Source: Vulcanimicrobiota bacterium
GTDB taxonomy: Bacteria > Vulcanimicrobiota > Vulcanimicrobiia > Vulcanimicrobiales > Vulcanimicrobiaceae
NCBI GenBank assembly: GCA_003164495.1
Contig: PLTN01000116.1
Span: 17,435-62,087, forward strand
Length of the DNA: 44,653 bases
Reading direction: 5' to 3'
How positions within the stretch are numbered: position 1 is the first letter of the stretch; every line of letters starts with the position of its first letter. The position numbers were made by a program, and so were the translations under genes. The notes below the pieces were generated by a model. That model did not search any database. It saw only the letters and a list, made by a program, of their open reading frames with translations, and was not told where the DNA came from. Below are positions 1 to 8,860 of the stretch, in pieces.

Positions 1-17
1 CACTCATCGGTGAACGG

Positions 18-50
18 GGGGAGCGTTACGGGAGAATACGAACGCTCCCC
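18..50. promoter_or_regulatory. 10-bp perfect stem-loop before the first gene
   Basis: GGGGAGCGTT at 18-27 is perfectly complementary to AACGCTCCCC at 41-50, with a 13-base loop that contains GGGAG. The stem ends 3 bases before the ATG at 54. In the linear form the loop GGGAG is about 19 bases from the start, too far for a normal ribosome site; folding would bring it close. It could equally be the end of a terminator for a gene outside the window or a protein operator. Seen: the repeat. Inferred: any function. Confidence 0.5.
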
Positions 51-53
51 GCG

Positions 54-1082
54 ATGGTGAATCGAGGGATGTTTCTCGCCGGTTTAGCTGCGGCCGGCGC
101 ATGCGCGGGGCCGCTCGTCGCAGCCGCACAGAGCGGTAATCCACGGCGCATCGACGTCCACCGCCACGTGAGCCCGCCGGGCTATGCGGCCGAGATCAAG
201 AGCGCCTATGGAAAGCCGTTTCCGCCAGTGCTGGCGTCGTGGACGCCGGAGACGTGTCTTGCCGACATGGACGCCGCCGGAATCGAGTTGGGCATCCTCT
301 CGATGCCCGCGCGGCCCGGCGTCTATTTCGGCGACGTCGCATTCTCGCGCAAGTTCTGCCGCGAGAGCAACGAGTACATGGCCGAGTTGCGGCGCACGCA
401 TCCGGGCCGTTTCGGCATCTTTGCCGCGCTGCCGTTGCCCGACGTCGAGGGCAGCATGACCGAACTCGCCTACGCGCTCGACGTGCTGCACGCCGACGGC
501 GTCGGCGTGTGGTCGAGTTACGGGCAACGCTATCTCGGCGATCCGTTTCTCGCGCCGTTATGGACCGAGCTCAACCGCCGCAACGCGGTCGTATTCTGCC
601 ACCCGACCGACGCCGCGTGTTGCGTGAACCCGGTTGCGCCGACGATGTCCGAGACGGTGGTCGAGTTTGCGGCCGACACGACACGCACGATCGGCAGCCT
701 CGTGTTCAGCGGCACGTCGACGAAGTTCCCGAATATCAAGTTCATCTTCTCGCACGGCGGCGGTTTGATGCCGTACGTGATCGACCGCTTTCACAACGAC
801 GAGCGCCTGCCGAAGAACGCCGGCATGTTTCCGCACGGCGTCGAGGCCGAACTCAAGCGGTTCTATTACGACACCGCGTTCGTGTCATCGCCGAGCGGTA
901 TGGCCGCGCTGCTCAAACTGATACCGCCCTCGCACGTCGTGCTCGGAACGGATTATCCGTATGCCCCCGGTTCGGCCACGACCGGCGAACTCGCGGTGTG
1001 CGGGGCCGCGCCGGCCGATCTCGCAACGATCATGCGCGCGAGCGCGCTACCCCTCGTCGGAGCAGCGTCGCTGCGCGCGTAG
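54..1082 (+). CDS. Exported amidohydrolase-2 family (ACMSD-like) metal-dependent hydrolase or decarboxylase
   Basis: A 342-residue protein with the amidohydrolase_2 (PF04909) pattern. It has a His-x-His pair at H36/H38 straight after the signal region, then H183 (FCHPTD), H234 (FSHGGG) and D300 (GTDYPY), which are the usual metal and catalytic positions. In this family the reaction is decarboxylation or hydrolysis of a carboxylated ring or lactone, as in ACMSD or the Lig enzymes; the substrate cannot be read here. Residues 1-26 are a hydrophobic Ala-rich segment ending in AAAQ, probably a signal peptide, which is unusual for a family that is mostly cytosolic. ATG 54 gives the complete signal; GTG 57 and ATG 69 are alternatives. 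It stands alone, convergent with the next gene 4 bases away. Confidence 0.85.
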   Translation: MVNRGMFLAGLAAAGACAGPLVAAAQSGNPRRIDVHRHVSPPGYAAEIKSAYGKPFPPVLASWTPETCLADMDAAGIELGILSMPARPGVYFGDVAFSRKFCRESNEYMAELRRTHPGRFGIFAALPLPDVEGSMTELAYALDVLHADGVGVWSSYGQRYLGDPFLAPLWTELNRRNAVVFCHPTDAACCVNPVAPTMSETVVEFAADTTRTIGSLVFSGTSTKFPNIKFIFSHGGGLMPYVIDRFHNDERLPKNAGMFPHGVEAELKRFYYDTAFVSSPSGMAALLKLIPPSHVVLGTDYPYAPGSATTGELAVCGAAPADLATIMRASALPLVGAASLRA

Positions 1083-1086
1083 TCGT

Positions 1087-2769
1087 CTAGCGCGGAGGTC
1101 CGGACGTATCCGGCGGCGCGCGATGTTCGCCGGGCGGGATCTGCCGTGTTGCGCCCGGACGAACCGGAGCCGCAGCAGCCGGTCGCGCCGCTGCGGGCGC
1201 CGGCACCGCGGCGGGGCGTACGAATGCGGGTCGCGCGGGTGCTGCCGCAGGCGCAGCCGGAACAGCAGGGATGACCGGTGCATGATGCACGTAGACCGGA
1301 GCGTTCGTCACCGGGCGTGCCGCCGGTGCAACGTACGCGGGACGTGCCGCCGGTGCAACGACTGCCGGACGTGCGGCCGGTGCAACGTATGCGGGACGTG
1401 CCGCCGGTGCAACGACCGCGGGACGCGCCGCCGGTGCAACGACCGCGGGACGTGCCGCCGGTGCGACGACTGCCGGACGTGCTGCCGGTGCAGCGTATGC
1501 GGGGCGCGCCGGTGCAACGACTGCGGGACGTGCTGCCGGTGCGGCGTATGCCGGGCGCGCCGGTGCAGCGACTGCTGCCGGGCGTGCCGCGGGCGCTATG
1601 GCATGAGGCGCCGCCGGAGGACGTGCGATGAGTTGCTGTCCGGCGCTGCGATCGTTCGTGGTGACCGGAGCGAACCCGGCCGGTTTTGCGGCGCTCGTGA
1701 ACGGATGCGGCGCAACGACGACCGCCGGCTTCCCGGCATTCACGGTCGCGAGGTTGCGACGATCCTGGCCGGCGACTTGCGCGTGTTGGACTTGCGGCGC
1801 CGTCATGGCTTGATGCGGAGCGCGCGCTGCGGCGAGTTCCGTCGCCGTCGGACGCGCGGTCACGCCGCGCGGTCCGCCGTTGTAGCTGATGTGGTTGTTG
1901 ACCGTCGTGTTGTTGATGACGGTCTTGTCGACATACACGTTGTGGATGACCGTACGGTTCACCGGCGTGACGGCGGTGTTGTAGTGAAACTGGTTTCCCG
2001 ACCAGCGTCCGCCGACGTAGCCATGGCCGTAGTATCCGGCGCCGTAATTGATGCCGCCGTAGAACCCGACCGTCAGACCCCAATAGCCCTGATGCCAAAC
2101 GTACGCACTATTATTGTTGTAGGCCCAATATCCGGGGGTCCACAGATAATCCGTCTGCGGCGGCTGCGTCCAGGTGCCCGCCACCCAGTAATAGCCGCCT
2201 TCGCCCCATGCCCAGTACCCCGGGACCCAAATGTCGTTCTGCTCGGGAGCCGGCGGCGGTTCGTAGTACGGAATCGCGGGCGGCGGTGAATCGACCCAAT
2301 CTCCGTCTTGATCGCTTGACGGAACGGGCAGCGACTCCGTCGGCGCCCCGGACATACTGATCTCGACCAAGCGGTCGGCCTCGTCCCACTGGACGCCGGC
2401 GCCGAGGGCTTGCGATACGAAACGCAGCGGAACGTACGTGCTCGCTCCGACGATAAACGGCGCGACGTCGATCGTTGTCGGTTGTCCGTCGACCTCAGCT
2501 TGCGTCGATCCGATCTGCAGCGAGATATCGCGTCCGTTGCCGGTCGCGTTGATCTGGCCGTTCGAGTAGACCACGGTTGCCCCGAGGTTCTCGAACACGC
2601 CGCGTAGCGGCACGAAGACGCGCCCCGCCTGGATCAGCGGCGATGGCGAGACGTCGATGTCGTTACCGTTGACGGAAATCGCGACTTGCGCACTTGCTGA
2701 GAGCGTGAGAAGCAAGCCGAAAATGAGCGTGGCTACGCTTCCGGCAAGAGACCTGATACGTATGTTCAC
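1087..2769 (-). CDS. Exported stalk-domain (copper amine oxidase N-terminal-like), YXWGXW and Ala/Pro repeat protein
   Basis: Three regions follow a signal peptide (cleavage near ASA-Q). First, residues about 20-130 form a copper-amine-oxidase-N-like stalk domain with its paired strands (FVPLRGVFENLGA and YVPLRFVSQALGA). This is a wall or surface module, not an enzyme. Second, Trp/Tyr/Gly-rich YXWGXW-like repeats (VPGYWAWGEGGYYW, TPGYWAYNNNS). Third, a C-terminal tail of 9-residue APAARPA(V/Y)V units. I place the start at GTG 2769 because AGGA precedes it and the signal peptide begins there; an in-frame TTG at 2802 would add 11 residues without improving the signal. The role is probably structural in the envelope. 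No catalytic residues are seen. The low-complexity coding keeps all frames open, so overlapping reading frames here are not genes. Confidence 0.82.
   Translation of the reverse strand: MNIRIRSLAGSVATLIFGLLLTLSASAQVAISVNGNDIDVSPSPLIQAGRVFVPLRGVFENLGATVVYSNGQINATGNGRDISLQIGSTQAEVDGQPTTIDVAPFIVGASTYVPLRFVSQALGAGVQWDEADRLVEISMSGAPTESLPVPSSDQDGDWVDSPPPAIPYYEPPPAPEQNDIWVPGYWAWGEGGYYWVAGTWTQPPQTDYLWTPGYWAYNNNSAYVWHQGYWGLTVGFYGGINYGAGYYGHGYVGGRWSGNQFHYNTAVTPVNRTVIHNVYVDKTVINNTTVNNHISYNGGPRGVTARPTATELAAARAPHQAMTAPQVQHAQVAGQDRRNLATVNAGKPAVVVAPHPFTSAAKPAGFAPVTTNDRSAGQQLIARPPAAPHAIAPAARPAAVAAPARPAYAAPAARPAVVAPARPAYAAPAARPAVVAPAARPAVVAPAARPAVVAPAARPAYVAPAARPAVVAPAARPAYVAPAARPVTNAPVYVHHAPVIPAVPAAPAAAPARPAFVRPAAVPAPAAARPAAAAPVRPGATRQIPPGEHRAPPDTSGPPR
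1312..1595 (-). repeat. In-frame 27-bp tandem repeats coding for a 9-residue Ala/Pro unit
   Basis: About ten adjacent units share a core like GTGCCGCCGGTGCAACG as read on the plus strand. They are mostly 27 bp apart, with some 24-bp units. On the coding (minus) strand each gives APAARPA followed by VV, YV or YA. Units vary mainly at third codon positions, so selection on the peptide is likely. The length is expected to vary between strains by slippage. Confidence 0.8.
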
Positions 2770-2875
2770 GGTCCTATCGTACCCCGAAACCGGAGCAGGC
2801 AACCGTGCGTTGCTTAAATCTGCATGAGACCGTGAAGGACGCGGTCACGGTGACGTTCCGGATCGTGCTGAGTTC

Positions 2876-4339
2876 TTAAGCTCCCTGAACGTTGGGATCG
2901 CGCCAGGCGCGCTCGAACGGCAGGCGCCACGCGTGCGGCGCGACGAGCTGGTGGATCGACTTCGGTCCCCACGAACCGGGCGGATAGAGCCGGACCGGCG
3001 GCGGCGCTTCCAGCAACGGGCGGGAGACTTCCCACAAACGCTCGATGCCTTCCGCGGTCGTAAAGAGCGTGTGATCGCCGCGCATCGCATCGAGGATCAG
3101 GCGTTCGTACGCCTCGAGCACATCGCCGATCAAACCCGTTTCGTGCATGGCGAACTGCAGGCTCAGTTTTTCCAGCTTCATCCCCGGACCGGGCCGCTTG
3201 CCGTAGAACGAGAGCGACATCTTCGATGCGTCGGCAAGGTCGAAGGTGAGGTGATCGGGACCTTCCGCGCCGACACCGGAACCCACCGGGAACATGCTCT
3301 TGGGAGGTTCACGAAACGCGATCGAGATGATGCGCATGCCTTCGGCGAGCCGCTTGCCGGTTCGCAGGAAGAACGGCACCCCGGCCCAGCGCCAGTTGTC
3401 GATCATGCACTTCAGCGCAATGAACGTTTCGGTGTCCGATTCCGAGTCGACGCCTTCTTCGTGCCGGTAGCCGGTGTACTGGCCGCGCACGACGTCTTTG
3501 GGATCGATCGGAAGCATGCAGCGGAAGACTTTGTTCTTCTCTTCGCTGATCGGTCCGGGTTCGAGTGACGTCGGCGGCTCCATCGCCATGAACGCCACGA
3601 TTTGCAAGAGATGCGTGACGACCATGTCGCGAAACGCGCCGGTCTGTTCGTAGAAAGCCGCTCGATGATCGAGCGAGAGTTTTTCCGGCACGTCGATTTG
3701 GACGTGATCGATGAAGTTGCGATTCCAGATCGGCTCGAACAGACCGTTGGCAAAGCGGAATGCGAGGATGTTTTGCGCCGGCTCCTTGCCCAGGAAATGA
3801 TCGATGCGGAAAATCTGCTCCTCGGCGAAAACCTCGTGCAGATTGGCATTGAGCGCGATCGCGCTTTCGAGATTCGTGCCGAACGGCTTCTCCATGATGA
3901 TCTTCGAGCCGGCCACGAGGTCGGCTTCGCCGAGCATCCGCACGGCCGAGAGCGCGGCGTTCGGCGGCACGCTGAGGTAATGCAGCCGTTGGCTGTGGCC
4001 ACCGAGCGACTCTTCTGCTCGCGCGACGGCAGCCTTCAGCGCGTCGACGCCCGCCGACAAGGGCAGGTAGTCCAGGGTCTGTTCAAACTCGGTCCACGCG
4101 TCCTCGCTGACCTTGCGCGTAGCGAACTCATCGACCGCCCCGCGCGCGAAGATGCGGAACCCATCGACGTCGAGATCGTCGAGCGACACACCGATGATGC
4201 GGCAGCCCGGGATGAAGCCGACGCTCGAGAGGTGGAAGAGCCCCGGCACGAGCTTCCGGCGCGCGAGATCACCGGTCGCGCCGAAGAGCACGACGACTTG
4301 GGGAAACTTCGGACCGACCCCGGGGGCGACGCGTTTCAT
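2876..4339 (-). CDS. zwf: Glucose-6-phosphate 1-dehydrogenase
   Basis: Catalyses glucose 6-phosphate + NADP(+) to 6-phosphogluconolactone + NADPH, the entry to the oxidative pentose phosphate pathway, in the cytosol. The 487-residue length is typical. The N-terminal nucleotide-binding loop [11 protein letters not shown] lies near residues 20-30, EKPFG near 150-154, and the active-site signature RIDHFLGKE near 178-186, with the substrate-binding Lys and the catalytic His in place. I choose ATG 4339 because GGGAG lies 8 bases upstream; an in-frame ATG at 4354 has no ribosome site. It is a single gene on the minus strand, 106 bases ahead of the stalk-domain gene. No 6-phosphogluconolactonase or gnd neighbour is present. 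Confidence 0.97.
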   Translation of the reverse strand: MKRVAPGVGPKFPQVVVLFGATGDLARRKLVPGLFHLSSVGFIPGCRIIGVSLDDLDVDGFRIFARGAVDEFATRKVSEDAWTEFEQTLDYLPLSAGVDALKAAVARAEESLGGHSQRLHYLSVPPNAALSAVRMLGEADLVAGSKIIMEKPFGTNLESAIALNANLHEVFAEEQIFRIDHFLGKEPAQNILAFRFANGLFEPIWNRNFIDHVQIDVPEKLSLDHRAAFYEQTGAFRDMVVTHLLQIVAFMAMEPPTSLEPGPISEEKNKVFRCMLPIDPKDVVRGQYTGYRHEEGVDSESDTETFIALKCMIDNWRWAGVPFFLRTGKRLAEGMRIISIAFREPPKSMFPVGSGVGAEGPDHLTFDLADASKMSLSFYGKRPGPGMKLEKLSLQFAMHETGLIGDVLEAYERLILDAMRGDHTLFTTAEGIERLWEVSRPLLEAPPPVRLYPPGSWGPKSIHQLVAPHAWRLPFERAWRDPNVQGA

Positions 4340-4445
4340 GTCTAACACTCCCATGCAAACCGACCGGTACCTATCGACGAATGTGACATCCGTCGGTCGT
4401 GTCGATGGGCGTCGTGTCTTAGTCTCTTCTTAATCTCCCAAAGGC

Positions 4446-4451
4446 TATGCT
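4446..4451 (+). promoter_or_regulatory. Possible -10 element for the phosphoesterase gene
   Basis: TATGCT stands 6 bases before GTG 4458. That spacing would put the transcription start at or next to the start codon, the arrangement of leaderless genes. No good -35 hexamer is visible at the right distance, so this is weaker than the two promoters described at 19.3 and 24.5 kb. Confidence 0.3.
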
Positions 4452-4457
4452 ATCCGT

Positions 4458-6098
4458 GTGATCCGTTTCGTTGCAGTTTGTATTGCTCTGACATTTGCCG
4501 TATCGACGGCCTCGGCTCCGCTCGCCGCCCAATCATCGGGCGACGTCCGCGCGGCGACCCCGATCAAACACGTGGTGATCCTGTACGGCGAAAACGTGTC
4601 GTTCGATCACTACTTCGCGACGTATCCGAAGGCCGCGAACCCGCCGGATGAGCCGGTGTTCCATGCCGTCCCCGGTACGCCCGCCGTGAACGGGCTCGTG
4701 GCGTCGCATCTGTTGCGCAACAATCCCAACCTCACCAACACGGCCAACGGGGCGGACGCGGCCGATCCGTTCCGCCTCGACCGGACGCAAGCCAACACCG
4801 CGGACCAAAACCACGCGTACACGGCCGAAGAACAAGCCTACGATGGCGGCAAGGCCGACCTTTTTCCGAAGTACACGGGGAAGGGCACCACGGGCGGGGT
4901 CGGCGCGTTCGGCTCGCGCGGACAAGTCATGGGCTATTTCGACGGCAATACCGTGACCGCGGTGTGGCGCTATGCGCAGCACTTCGCGATGAGCGACAAT
5001 ACGTATACCGATGTGTACGGACCGTCGACGCCGGGCGCGCTGAACATCGTCTCGGGTCAAACCAACGGCATGCTCGCGAGCGCAAAGACGAAAGCTCCGG
5101 CCACGGTCGCCGTACCCTCGTATTTCATCAACGACGGGCAGGGCGGCATGACGATGATCAACGATGTCGATCCCGCCTCCGACGTCTGTTCCAATCCGAA
5201 CGATCAGGTATCCATGTCGGGCCGGAACATCGGCGATCTGCTCAACGACGCGGGCGTCACGTGGGGCGGTTTCATGGGCGGTTTCGACATTTCGGCCGCC
5301 AATGCCAACGGCACCACCGGCTGCAAGCGCACGACGTATTCGCCGATCGTTGCGTCGGCCGTGGTCGACTATATTTCCCACCACAATTGGTTCGCGTACT
5401 ATCCCTCGACGGTGAATTCAACGCACGCCCGGCCGGCGTCGGTCGGCGCGATCGGGCACACGCTCGACGCCGACGGCACGCGCGATCCGGCCAATCACGA
5501 ATACGACCTCAACGATTTCTACGCGGCGGTTAAGGCCGGTAACTTCCCGGCAGTCTCCTACCTCAAGGCTCCCGCGTATCAAGACGGCCACGCGGGCTAT
5601 TCGGATCCTTTGGACGAGCAGAGCGCGATCGTGACGCTCGTGAATTTTCTCGAAGGCCGGCCGGAGTGGAAAGACACCGCGATCATTCTCACTTGGGATG
5701 ATTCGGACGGCTGGTACGACCACGCGGCGGCCAAGGTCACGAGCCCGTCATTCGATGCCGCCGATCAGCTCGACGGCAACGCTCTGTGCGGTTCGGGGAC
5801 CGCTCTTCCCGGCGTCGGCGGAAAGCCGGTGAACGGCCGCTGCGGACCCGGAACGCGGATCCCGTTCCTGGTGATTTCGCCGTGGGCGAAGACGAACTGG
5901 GTTTCGCACACGCGCATCTCGCAAGCTTCCGTGGTTCGCTTCATCGAGGACAACTGGCTTCACGGCCGGCGGCTCGGAGGTGGTTCGTTCGACGCGAGCG
6001 CAGGCTCGATCATGGATATGTTCGACTTCCGTTCGGGTGGCCACGCACCAGTGCTCGTGCTCAGCCCCAGAACCGGAAACCCGGTAGCCGCGCGCTGA
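4458..6098 (+). CDS. Exported phosphoesterase (phospholipase C / acid phosphatase family)
   Basis: A 546-residue member of the phosphoesterase family PF04185, which includes phospholipase C and AcpA-type acid phosphatase. The N-terminal HVVILYGENVSFDHYF pattern (residues about 36-51) carries the metal-binding Glu-Asn and the Ser-Phe-Asp-His-Tyr-Phe signature. The C-terminal ILTWDDSDGWYDH motif supplies the second metal-binding Asp/His set. Residues 1-24 form a signal peptide ending near APLAAQ. It probably releases phosphate or a head group from phosphomonoesters or phospholipids outside the membrane. The start is GTG 4458; no Shine-Dalgarno is evident. Its TGA overlaps the probable start of the next gene, so the two are likely coupled. 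Confidence 0.9.
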   Translation: MIRFVAVCIALTFAVSTASAPLAAQSSGDVRAATPIKHVVILYGENVSFDHYFATYPKAANPPDEPVFHAVPGTPAVNGLVASHLLRNNPNLTNTANGADAADPFRLDRTQANTADQNHAYTAEEQAYDGGKADLFPKYTGKGTTGGVGAFGSRGQVMGYFDGNTVTAVWRYAQHFAMSDNTYTDVYGPSTPGALNIVSGQTNGMLASAKTKAPATVAVPSYFINDGQGGMTMINDVDPASDVCSNPNDQVSMSGRNIGDLLNDAGVTWGGFMGGFDISAANANGTTGCKRTTYSPIVASAVVDYISHHNWFAYYPSTVNSTHARPASVGAIGHTLDADGTRDPANHEYDLNDFYAAVKAGNFPAVSYLKAPAYQDGHAGYSDPLDEQSAIVTLVNFLEGRPEWKDTAIILTWDDSDGWYDHAAAKVTSPSFDAADQLDGNALCGSGTALPGVGGKPVNGRCGPGTRIPFLVISPWAKTNWVSHTRISQASVVRFIEDNWLHGRRLGGGSFDASAGSIMDMFDFRSGGHAPVLVLSPRTGNPVAAR

Positions 6099-7372
6099 CG
6101 CGCGCGCTCGCCCTCGCGGGATTCTTCGCGGTTGCACTAAGCGCCGTGCGTCCGGACGGCGGTAATCCGCAGCCCGCACGTCTCGTGCGGCCGGCGGTCG
6201 CGCCGCTCTCCGCGATGGCCCAATTGGGCCGCCTCGTGTTTTTCGATCGGAGCCTTTCATCGTCGGGCGCGCTTTCGTGCGCGTCATGTCACAGCCCGCA
6301 GCACGCGTATGGACCGCCCGGAGATCTGCCCGTCATGAGCGGCGGGCGTGCGCTCGCGAGCCAAGGCGTGCGGGCCGTCCCATCGCTGATGTACCTCGAA
6401 CGCCAACCGAACTTCAGTATCGGGCCGGACGATGCGGAGAACGAAACGGCGGCTGCGCCGCTGCCGTCCGGCGCACCGGCGATTGCGGTAAAGAGCGCGC
6501 AGAACACCGCGCAGAGTGCCCAGAACCTCGTACCGCAGGGTGGTTTGTTCTGGGATGGACGCGTCAACACGCTGCAGGGTCAGGCGCTCGAGCCGCTGCT
6601 CAACCCGCTCGAGATGGATGGCGGGAGCGTCGAACGCGTCGCGCGACGCTTGCGCAGCGCGCCGTACGCCGCGCGTTTCACGCAGCTGTTCGGCCCGCAG
6701 ATCTTCGATCGCGCCGACAACGCGGTTGCCGAGGCGCTGTTCGCCGTAGCGCGCTACCAGATCGAGGATCCGTCGTTCCACCCGTACTCGAGCAAATACG
6801 ATGCGTGGCTCGAGGGGAAAGCGCGGTTCTCGCCGGCCGAGGCCCGCGGCTACGTGCTCTTTCGCGATCCCGGCGGGGCAAACTGCGCCGCCTGCCATCT
6901 CGACCGGCCGGATGCGAATGGGTTGCCGCCCCTGTTAACCGATCATCAGTTCGAAGCGCTCGGCGTGCCGCGCAACATGGCGCTCGCGTCGAACCGCAAC
7001 CCGCGTTCATTCGACCTGGGCATTTGCGGCCCGGTGCGTACGGATATGAAACATGCGACGCCGTACTGCGGGATGTTCCTGACCCCGACGTTGCGCAACG
7101 TCGCCACGCGGCACGCGTACTTTCACAATGGTGTCTACCACACGCTGCGGCAAGTCCTCGACTTCTACGATTTTCGCAGCACGCGGCCGCAGCGCATTTA
7201 CTCGCACGGTGCGATCGACGATCTGCCGGCAGCGTATCGCGCCAACCTCGATACGGCCGATGCCCCGTTCGACCGCACGCCCGCGCAGGGGCCGCCGCTG
7301 ACCGCAAGCCAAGAGCGCGACATCATCGCCTTCTTGCAAACGCTGACCGACGGGTACCGCCCGGGGCGGTGA
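6095..7372 (+). CDS. Exported di-heme cytochrome c peroxidase / MauG-like protein
   Basis: Two c-type heme motifs, CASCH (62-66) and CAACH (264-268), and the C-terminal TLRNVATRHAYFHNG block identify the di-heme cytochrome c peroxidase/MauG family. These reduce H2O2 or oxidise a partner in the periplasm. The 425-residue length fits. The reading frame stays open far upstream through the phosphoesterase gene, but only from Leu-Thr-Arg at 6095 does a clean signal peptide start. No ATG, GTG or TTG lies near; the only other usual codon is GTG 5882, which would add 71 non-signal residues. I therefore propose CTG 6095, sharing CTGA with the upstream stop in the manner of ATGA coupling. The next gene follows after 13 bases. 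Confidence 0.85.
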   Translation: MTRALALAGFFAVALSAVRPDGGNPQPARLVRPAVAPLSAMAQLGRLVFFDRSLSSSGALSCASCHSPQHAYGPPGDLPVMSGGRALASQGVRAVPSLMYLERQPNFSIGPDDAENETAAAPLPSGAPAIAVKSAQNTAQSAQNLVPQGGLFWDGRVNTLQGQALEPLLNPLEMDGGSVERVARRLRSAPYAARFTQLFGPQIFDRADNAVAEALFAVARYQIEDPSFHPYSSKYDAWLEGKARFSPAEARGYVLFRDPGGANCAACHLDRPDANGLPPLLTDHQFEALGVPRNMALASNRNPRSFDLGICGPVRTDMKHATPYCGMFLTPTLRNVATRHAYFHNGVYHTLRQVLDFYDFRSTRPQRIYSHGAIDDLPAAYRANLDTADAPFDRTPAQGPPLTASQERDIIAFLQTLTDGYRPGR

Positions 7373-7385
7373 CAAAGGGCCCGCT

Positions 7386-8342
7386 ATGCTTCGCAACGTC
7401 TTGGCAGGGGCCGCCGTCTGTTTGCTCGCCGTGGGCGCCGCGCGGGTTTCCGTCGCTGCGCCGGTTCTGCAAACCGTGCGCATCCAAACCATCGCGACCG
7501 ACGATGCGACGCCGATCCTCTACGCGCAGCGCGCCGGGCTGTTTGCCAAAGCCGGGCTCGACGTGCAGATCGACAAGGCCGGCAGTGGTGCCGCGATCGC
7601 AGCAGCCGTGCTGGCCGGTTCGTTCGACATCGGTCTCTCCAACCTCGTCACGCTGATGAGCGCGCACGTGCGCGGCGTCGGTTTCACGCTGCTCGCGCCG
7701 GCCGGAACGTACTACAGCAAGACGCCGTTTTCCGAGCTGGTCGTCGCACACGATTCGACGGCGACGAGCGGGAAAGACCTCGACGGGAAAACCATTGCGA
7801 CGCCGGCGCTCGACTCGCTGTCGACGCTGGTGATCTCGAACTGGGTCGACCGTCATGGCGGCGATTCGCGCACGCTGAAGTTCGTCGAGATCCCGATCAG
7901 TGCCGCGCAAGCCGCGCTTGAACTGCACCGCGTCGACGCCGCGTTGATGAATGATACCGCATTGGCCACGGCGCTCGCGTCCGGGAACGTGCGCATTCTC
8001 GCGCCCGCGATGGATGCGGTCGCACCCGAATTTCCGTATTCGGGCTGGTTCGCGTCATCGGACTGGGCGGCCAAACACCCCGATCTCGTGCACGCTTTTG
8101 CGCGCGTGGTGGCCGAATCAACGGCGTACACGAACGCCCATCATGCCGAAACCGCGCCGATGCTCGCCGCATTCACGGGACAGACGCTCGAGGTCATCGA
8201 GCACGCGAACCGTCCCGAACTCGGCACGGTTCTGCGCCTCTCGGAGATTCAGCCGCTGATCGACCTCGCGGCCAAGTACAAGCTCATCGCACACCCCTTC
8301 CCGGCGCGCGAGCTGGTCGATCCGAACGTCGCGCGGCCTTAG
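7386..8342 (+). CDS. ABC-type substrate-binding protein, NMT1/SsuA-like
   Basis: A 318-residue periplasmic binding protein of the NMT1/THI5/SsuA type. It has a signal peptide (1-24), then the typical opening in which the ligand lobe begins (ILYAQRAGLFAKAGLDV), the GSFDIG loop, and DLDGKTIATP at the hinge. These proteins deliver nitrogen- or sulfur-containing or aromatic organic ligands to an ABC permease. No permease or ATPase gene is in the window. Close relatives lie at 38799 and 41849. AAGGG lies about 8 bases before the ATG. It shares a transcription unit with the peroxidase-like gene and ends in a 4-base overlap with the convergent cytochrome gene. Confidence 0.88.
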   Translation: MLRNVLAGAAVCLLAVGAARVSVAAPVLQTVRIQTIATDDATPILYAQRAGLFAKAGLDVQIDKAGSGAAIAAAVLAGSFDIGLSNLVTLMSAHVRGVGFTLLAPAGTYYSKTPFSELVVAHDSTATSGKDLDGKTIATPALDSLSTLVISNWVDRHGGDSRTLKFVEIPISAAQAALELHRVDAALMNDTALATALASGNVRILAPAMDAVAPEFPYSGWFASSDWAAKHPDLVHAFARVVAESTAYTNAHHAETAPMLAAFTGQTLEVIEHANRPELGTVLRLSEIQPLIDLAAKYKLIAHPFPARELVDPNVARP

Positions 8343-8860
8343 TCGCCGTAGTTCGTGTTCAGGTAGTCGAGCACGGTTTTCATTTGATCGGGCGTGATCG
8401 GCGCCCCGAGATAGACCATCCGGTTCACGATGCCGGTCCACTGCGCGTGCGTGCGTTTCGTCGCGACGACGCGGTCGACGCCGTGACAGAGGCTGCAGCG
8501 GCTCTGCACGATGTCGGCCCCCGCTCCGGCGGGCAGATCGATGTGCGCCGGCGTCGGCCCCGGGAAGGGAATGCCCGGGCCGAGGTGCGTTGAGAGGTAG
8601 TTGACCATCACGTCGATCTCGCTCGGCGACACTTGCGCGCCGCGCTCGATCATGTCGTAGATCTGATGGCGCCACGCCTTCGGGCCTTGGCGCAATTGCG
8701 CGAGAGCGTTGAGGCTGTGACATTGCGAGCACGTGACCGCGACGACGTCGCGGCCGTCGCCGGGCGGCAGCGGGTTGCTGTCTTGCTGCGCGCGCAGCGG
8801 CAGCGAGGCGGCGCCGAGCGCGGCCACGAGCGTGAGGAGAAACAGCGCCGGCTTATACAT
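8339..8860 (-). CDS. Exported small cytochrome c with two heme sites
   Basis: A 173-residue protein with a signal peptide (MYKPALFLLTLVAALGAASL) and two heme-attachment motifs, CSQCH (44-48) and CSLCH (122-126). Each is followed by a helix with a Met or Leu-rich tail, so two small cytochrome c domains in tandem. It should carry electrons in the periplasm. The start at ATG 8860 overlaps the last 8 bases of the upstream thiamine-diphosphate enzyme gene, so both proteins are made from one message. A longer in-frame start at 8917 would spoil the signal peptide. The stop overlaps that of the convergent binding-protein gene. Confidence 0.9.
   Translation of the reverse strand: MYKPALFLLTLVAALGAASLPLRAQQDSNPLPPGDGRDVVAVTCSQCHSLNALAQLRQGPKAWRHQIYDMIERGAQVSPSEIDVMVNYLSTHLGPGIPFPGPTPAHIDLPAGAGADIVQSRCSLCHGVDRVVATKRTHAQWTGIVNRMVYLGAPITPDQMKTVLDYLNTNYGD

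Noticed and set aside
1312-1595. Possible CRISPR-like repeat array
   Set aside because: Units are contiguous without unique spacers, are 24 or 27 bp long, keep the reading frame and vary at third codon positions. It is a protein-coding tandem repeat.
961-2289. Plus-strand frames across the Ala/Pro repeat region
   Set aside because: The 27-bp GC-rich repeats keep all frames open. The peptides are Arg/Cys-rich without any domain, whereas the minus frame has a signal peptide and two recognisable modules.
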